Shown here: one piece after another, positions 6,556-10,213 of the stretch | Layout: every line of letters starts with the position of its first letter | Position numbering within the stretch: position 1 is the stretch's first letter | Assembly: GCA_009774145.1 (NCBI GenBank) | Contig: VSND01000104.1 | Span: forward strand, 1 to 10,213 | DNA: 10,213 nucleotides | Source of the DNA: Lachnospiraceae bacterium | GTDB taxonomy: Bacteria; Bacillota; Clostridia; Lachnospirales; Lachnospiraceae | Direction of reading: 5' to 3' | The notes under the pieces: generated by a model | What the model was told of the DNA's origin: nothing | The model's database searches: none | The model's input: the letters and a program-made list of their open reading frames with translations, nothing else | Position numbers and translations under genes: made by a program

Positions 6556-7880
6556 GCGATCACCCCCACGCATCGGTATTCACTGATCTCCATCTGGATC
6601 TGTGAGATCACAAACCGCACCATGCACCCGTTCAGATAATGGCCTGCCTTCACTTCCCGGAACCGGATCAGAAGGATCCGGCGGCTCTCCATGGGGAAAA
6701 GTTCATCCCTGACGAACCGGTTCATTCCCCGGACCGCCGGAAAATCTTCTGTATGTTCACAGATTTCATAGCCTTCTGCTTCAATATAATCCCCGACATC
6801 CAGTTCCATGATCCGCCGGAACAGCTCCGCTTTCGTCAGCAGCGGCACGCCGCAGCCTGCCGCATACCTTCTGAGAAAAGAATCCCTTCTCCGGTTGGTC
6901 AGAAACGGTGCATCGTAATCCAGAGAGCGTACTGCAGGCAGCCGTATGATATGCAGTGCTTTCCAGCCCTCAAAGGTTTCTTTCCGGGAACGGATCACAA
7001 TCTTCTTCTTTTCATGCCGGATCTCCAGAATCTCCTCGTTGGAGGAGATCAGATATCCGTCCTGTTCTTCCTGATCCTCCAGAGAAAATTCATGTTCATA
7101 ACAGATGCCGTCCATGCCCGGAAGCATAAAATCTGCACTGTCAAAAGTGAGCCATTCCACATTCCAGAGCGGAAGAATGTCCGTTTTCACAAAGCGTTCA
7201 TATTCGCCGTACCGGATCTGTATTTCTTTCAGAGTCATCCTGTCTGTTTTCTCATGTCTCTGTGCGCTGCCCTCATCTCCGGTTTCTGAAAATTCCAGAT
7301 AAATATCATAAAATTTGTCCAGATACCCGGTATGAACCGTCTGCCACGGGATATGGTTATCCAGAAAGATATGGTAAAACTGTTCCATGATCTTCTGATA
7401 CCGCTCTGCCTGCCGAATCTCTACCCGGACTTCTCTTTGCGTGAGACTTCCGAAAAAGCTTCCTTCTTTTAAAAACCGTTCCTGCATGCCATCATCTGCT
7501 TCCAGAAAAATGGTTCCGAGAAACCGTTTCCTGTCCGTGGTCAGCTTCTCCGCCAGATCATCCTCCTGAAGGTCCAGCGGCTCCACCGGGAACAGCGTCT
7601 CATTGGTCGGATCATAATGTTTTTTCTGAATAACGGTCATCGCTGTCTCATACCGGTTCGCTGCAATCTCCGTTTCTTCATAGATGCGGCGCTCCAGCTT
7701 TTTATATTTTTCTTCCGTACATACCAGAATTCTGCCAAGTCCGTGAAGCAGCGCCTCTTTTGCATATTTCCGTTCCTCCAGATCATCGATCTTCCGCAGC
7801 TGTTCCTCGATATACCGCTCAAAATCAAAGGGATAGTCCTGTACGGCCGACCGGTTGTCTTCTGCCCATCCTGACATCAT
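6552..7880 (-). CDS. Uncharacterised structural-type protein, possible baseplate component
   Basis: I cannot assign a family. The 442-residue product is soluble, acidic and charged, with no signal peptide or membrane segment. Residues about 20-85 are strongly helical and probably coiled coil. The middle part (about 135-210) contains aromatic-rich motifs such as NHIPW and KFYDIYLEF. The C-terminal part (about 375-442) looks beta-rich and ends with its stop inside the next gene. Its place between a PP2C-like regulator and a PAAR-like tip protein, and its tight coupling to the following tail-like gene, suggest a structural or assembly part of the secretion apparatus; this is inference from context. 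Two adjacent ATGs (7880 and 7877) follow GAGGAG; the second has the more usual spacing. The stop overlaps the next start as GTGA. Confidence 0.8.
   Translation of the reverse strand: MMSGWAEDNRSAVQDYPFDFERYIEEQLRKIDDLEERKYAKEALLHGLGRILVCTEEKYKKLERRIYEETEIAANRYETAMTVIQKKHYDPTNETLFPVEPLDLQEDDLAEKLTTDRKRFLGTIFLEADDGMQERFLKEGSFFGSLTQREVRVEIRQAERYQKIMEQFYHIFLDNHIPWQTVHTGYLDKFYDIYLEFSETGDEGSAQRHEKTDRMTLKEIQIRYGEYERFVKTDILPLWNVEWLTFDSADFMLPGMDGICYEHEFSLEDQEEQDGYLISSNEEILEIRHEKKKIVIRSRKETFEGWKALHIIRLPAVRSLDYDAPFLTNRRRDSFLRRYAAGCGVPLLTKAELFRRIMELDVGDYIEAEGYEICEHTEDFPAVRGMNRFVRDELFPMESRRILLIRFREVKAGHYLNGCMVRFVISQIQMEISEYRCVGVIA
6558..6567 (-). promoter_or_regulatory. Ribosome binding site that decides the GTG start
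   Basis: GGGGGTGATC differs at one base from GGAGGTGATC, the full anti-16S complement. Seven nucleotides separate its G run from the GTG at 6555. It lies inside the coding region of the upstream 442-residue protein. Confidence 0.7.
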
Positions 7881-7921
7881 CTTCTCCTCTTTATCTGCTG
7901 TTTTGTCTCTGTTCTTTTTTC

Positions 7922-9700
7922 TTATTCTACTGGTATCACAGCGGCTTCTTCCTGCTCCATTCCTGTCTCCAGTATTTCCAGCAGACCGTCGATCTCAGCC
8001 ACCTTTTCATCCATCTTCAATTCCCGGTAGATATTTTTGGCAAACAGATACTGTTTCTTTGCCTCCAGACGGTTTCCTTCCGCTTCCCGCGCCTTTGCCG
8101 CCTCCATATAAGCTTCCGCCTGCTGTTTCTTCGTTTCTGCTTCCTGTCCTTTCTGATCGCTGGAGCTGATCTTCGTCCGGATCAGTTCCGCATGGACATC
8201 ATCTCCCATCTCCTGATATTTTTCCAGCGCCATGGCATAGTAGGCGTCAGCGCTGCTGTAATCGCCTTCCGCAAAAGCCCTGTCTCCGTCTGCAGCCAGC
8301 TGAACCGCACCCGCTTCGCTTTCCGCCCGTTCCTGCGCTTCCTGCCGTTTTTCTTCCTCGGCTTCGTTCCGGCTGGCATACAGATTTTCCAGTGCATCCA
8401 TAGCCTCTTTTCTGCCTTCTTCAAAATAAGTTCCTGTAGCAAGCCTTTTGGCCTGCAGATATTTTTCCTCCGCCCGGTCATATTCTCCCTGCGCGGTCAG
8501 TGTATCGCCCAGCTGGATATAATCAAAGACTGACAGATAATCGGTGATGACTCCGAGCCTTTTTTCTATGTATTCATCTGCGATCCGGTCCGCATAGCGG
8601 GAGCGTTCCCTGGCAGTCACATAAGCGGCCTGTGCTTCCTGATAGTTCTGATCCCCGAACAGTTCTTCCGCCGCATTTACCGCTTCGATCAGCTTCTGAT
8701 AATCGGCAAGGTCACTGATCTCCTCTTTCCGTCTCAGCTTTTCCGCCAGCGCCAGCGCTTCGCTGCATTCTTCTCCTGCCCGGATGAAATTGGCATCCTG
8801 CATATATTCGATCATCCCTGTATATCGGCGTTCCAGCTCTTCCGTTCGCTCCCTGCGCCGTTTTGTCAAAAACCACAGAACCGCAAAAAGCACGATCAGC
8901 GCCGCCAGAATCACCGCACAGATCAAAATGATTCTTTTTATCCTGCGTTTCCGGTTCGGATCCAGATATACTTTGTCCACAAAGACAGCTGCAAAGGTGT
9001 AATTCTCCAGTTTCTCCGGCTGTCTGGACAGAAGCAGATCTTCCACCATGTCCAGGCTTTCCTGCGGATCGTCCTTTGCCTCCGAGAATACGTCATCCAG
9101 TTCTCCGCCGTCCAGATTTTCCCACACGCCTCTGGTATACAGAGTCAGGATGTCTCCGTCGTTCAGGCGGATCTTGTCCGATACCTGCGGACAGAAGCCC
9201 CTCCCCTGCCCCAGATAAGAGTACAGATTGTTCCGTTCCTCATGTCTGGCAAGAGCATCTTCGGTAAGATCCAGCTTCTTCAGCATATCGGTCCCCAGAG
9301 AAGTATCAAAAGTCTGTTCTGCCACTTCCCCGTTTCGGTAAAGACGAAGTCTTGTATTCCCGGCATAGCCATAACGGACACTGGCATAATCCGTTACCAG
9401 TACCGTCACGGATGCCTTCAGCCGGTTCCGGCTGTCTGCCTCTGCCAGCGCCTGATTCGCCGCCTTCAGATAAGACCGAAGCGCCCGTTTTTTTATGGAC
9501 GGATGATCCTGAAATGCCAGAATGATCGTCTGAGTCGCCAGCCTTGCACTGTCCGCGTCCGGCAGATCATTCAGTCCGTCCGCGATCACATAGCACGCAT
9601 ATTGATCCAGTTCCACAAAAGCAAAGTAGTCGTTGTTCTCCAGTTCGGAACCGGCTTCGGACAGAAAGCCTGTCTTAAATGTACTGTTTTGTTTCCGCAT
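7922..9700 (-). CDS. PP2C-like (probably pseudo-) phosphatase with membrane anchor and TPR/coiled-coil tail
   Basis: The 592-residue protein starts with a PP2C-fold domain (about 8-243), then one membrane helix (256-279) flanked by basic clusters, then a Glu/Ala-rich helical region (285-592) with TPR-like repeats, for example around 340-372, 395-420 and 470-495. The N-terminal domain should be cytoplasmic. PP2C landmarks are recognisable but altered. The Arg-x-x-Asn-Glu-Asp start is ELENND (19-24). DGxGG is DGLND (41-45), keeping only D41. GDSR is GNTR (114-117). The metal-binding Asp of TDG is Arg (TRG, 189-191). DNxT is ENYT (232-235). An active metal-dependent phosphatase would be expected to keep the later Asp residues, so I infer a phosphoprotein-sensing or scaffolding role. 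T6SS loci often carry kinase/phosphatase control, and this could be an equivalent. A Shine-Dalgarno AAAGGA lies about 10 nt before the ATG. The next gene follows after 41 bp. Confidence 0.85.
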   Translation of the reverse strand: MRKQNSTFKTGFLSEAGSELENNDYFAFVELDQYACYVIADGLNDLPDADSARLATQTIILAFQDHPSIKKRALRSYLKAANQALAEADSRNRLKASVTVLVTDYASVRYGYAGNTRLRLYRNGEVAEQTFDTSLGTDMLKKLDLTEDALARHEERNNLYSYLGQGRGFCPQVSDKIRLNDGDILTLYTRGVWENLDGGELDDVFSEAKDDPQESLDMVEDLLLSRQPEKLENYTFAAVFVDKVYLDPNRKRRIKRIILICAVILAALIVLFAVLWFLTKRRRERTEELERRYTGMIEYMQDANFIRAGEECSEALALAEKLRRKEEISDLADYQKLIEAVNAAEELFGDQNYQEAQAAYVTARERSRYADRIADEYIEKRLGVITDYLSVFDYIQLGDTLTAQGEYDRAEEKYLQAKRLATGTYFEEGRKEAMDALENLYASRNEAEEEKRQEAQERAESEAGAVQLAADGDRAFAEGDYSSADAYYAMALEKYQEMGDDVHAELIRTKISSSDQKGQEAETKKQQAEAYMEAAKAREAEGNRLEAKKQYLFAKNIYRELKMDEKVAEIDGLLEILETGMEQEEAAVIPVE

Positions 9701-9761
9701 GATTTCTTATTCCTTTGTTTTATTTCAATAGTTTCCGATGTTTGACTTTGAATCTCTTTAC

Positions 9762-10196
9762 CTATATCTTCCCTTTTTTGACCAGCACAAGAACGATTAA
9801 AAGTTCAATAAACAGTCCTAATCCTGCTACGCCGAGAATCCATGCTGTTTTTCTCCTTTGTTTTCGTTTGTCTTCCAGGATCTCTTCTTCTGTTAATGGC
9901 GGTTTTCCTCCTACAAGACTGTGACCACATTTGGGACATGTTTCTATATAAACAGGAAAACAAGCTAAAGTTGACAGTCCCGTAGGAAGTGTGCTTTTCC
10001 ACGTATTTGGCAAAATGTCATTACAATCTGGACATCTCCAGTATCTTTTTATTATTATTCTTGATGTCAATGGAGCAACAATCCAAAGACAGGCAAATAA
10101 AGTTCCCAAAGACATAACCATACTATTAAACACAACAGCCCATGCTAATGATACTGTTAATGCCGGTAACATAGTATAAAATAATATTAACGCCAT
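9762..10196 (-). CDS. Small membrane protein with zinc ribbon, possibly 5'-partial
   Basis: I do not recognise a named family. Numbered from the ATG at 10196, the 144-residue product has two closely spaced hydrophobic segments at about 3-22 and 24-46. A cytosolic-looking loop follows, with two CxxC pairs (C55/C58 in CPDC and C87/C90 in CPKC) that form a likely four-cysteine zinc ribbon. A charged helix (about 103-116) leads into a third membrane segment (118-139) and a short basic tail. The start is uncertain: no clear Shine-Dalgarno site precedes this ATG, and the frame stays open for the remaining five codons to the window edge, so the true start may lie outside. The stop is 61 bp upstream of the PP2C-like gene on the same strand, so the two could be co-transcribed. 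GC is visibly lower than in the next gene. A link to the secretion apparatus is only positional. Confidence 0.7.
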   Translation of the reverse strand: MALILFYTMLPALTVSLAWAVVFNSMVMSLGTLFACLWIVAPLTSRIIIKRYWRCPDCNDILPNTWKSTLPTGLSTLACFPVYIETCPKCGHSLVGGKPPLTEEEILEDKRKQRRKTAWILGVAGLGLFIELLIVLVLVKKGKI

Positions 10197-10213
10197 TTTT
10201 CTGTCTGTTTTTT

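Noticed and set aside
6556..6573. ATG at 6573 as start of the tail-like protein
   Set aside because: The GTG at 6555 has a near-perfect ribosome site and a GTGA junction; the ATG has neither.
7760..8533. Long plus-strand open frame antisense to the PP2C-like and 442-residue genes
   Set aside because: It is Phe/Leu/Ser/Cys-rich low-complexity, crosses the gap between two good genes, has no ribosome site, and lies opposite Glu/Lys/Arg-rich coding sequence that produces such shadows.
9701..9761. Possible promoter in the largest gap, upstream of the PP2C-like gene
   Set aside because: TTCAAA and TATTGA can be paired at about 16 bp, but the -10 match is only three of six bases and no stronger pair exists. 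I do not call it.

Overview
All genes in this window lie on the minus strand, so the direction of transcription is from the right end to the left end. Purine-rich Shine-Dalgarno sites, moderate to low GC and the protein families present suggest a Gram-positive Clostridia genome, probably Lachnospiraceae-like. This is inferred from style and families; there is no rRNA or other marker gene. The ten larger genes and one very short ORF are packed with gaps of at most 61 bp, or with overlaps, and look like one operon or the end of a longer one. No sizeable gene-free stretch exists, and I found no tRNA, rRNA, CRISPR array, insertion sequence or convincing terminator.

From upstream to downstream: (1) 10196-9762, a small membrane protein with a zinc ribbon, possibly cut at its 5' end by the window edge. 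(2) 9700-7922, a PP2C-like domain, one membrane segment and a long TPR/coiled-coil tail; the PP2C domain has lost most catalytic residues. (3) 7880-6552 and 6555-5863, two translationally coupled proteins that look like structural (baseplate-like) parts of a tail-type apparatus, though I cannot name them firmly. (4) 5833-4343, a PAAR-like DUF4280 protein with a C-terminal papain/C39-like cysteine peptidase domain, followed 3 bp later by a membrane-anchored protein (4339-3671) that is the obvious immunity candidate. (5) 3652-3065, a DcrB/DUF1795 (EagR-like) protein, then a 25-codon ORF (3068-2991) coupled at both ends, then a 494-aa toxin (2991-1507) with an unknown N-terminal domain, a hydrophobic glycine/alanine-rich centre and a CdiA-C-like nuclease domain. 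(6) 1491-1, three AT-rich genes in tandem: two unrecognised small soluble proteins and an Imm11 (DUF1629) family protein running off the left edge.

Taken together this reads as the spike-and-cargo end of a Firmicutes contractile-injection-type (T6SS/eCIS-like) or related polymorphic toxin locus. A PAAR-like tip carries one toxin, a hydrophobic toxin is paired with a probable Eag-type chaperone, and a cluster of immunity genes follows. The PP2C-like protein could link the apparatus to Ser/Thr phosphorylation control. Sheath, tube and spike genes are not in the window, so the machine itself is inferred. GC falls from about 50-55% in the structural and carrier parts to about 30-40% in the toxin tips and immunity genes, as expected for modules exchanged by recombination.
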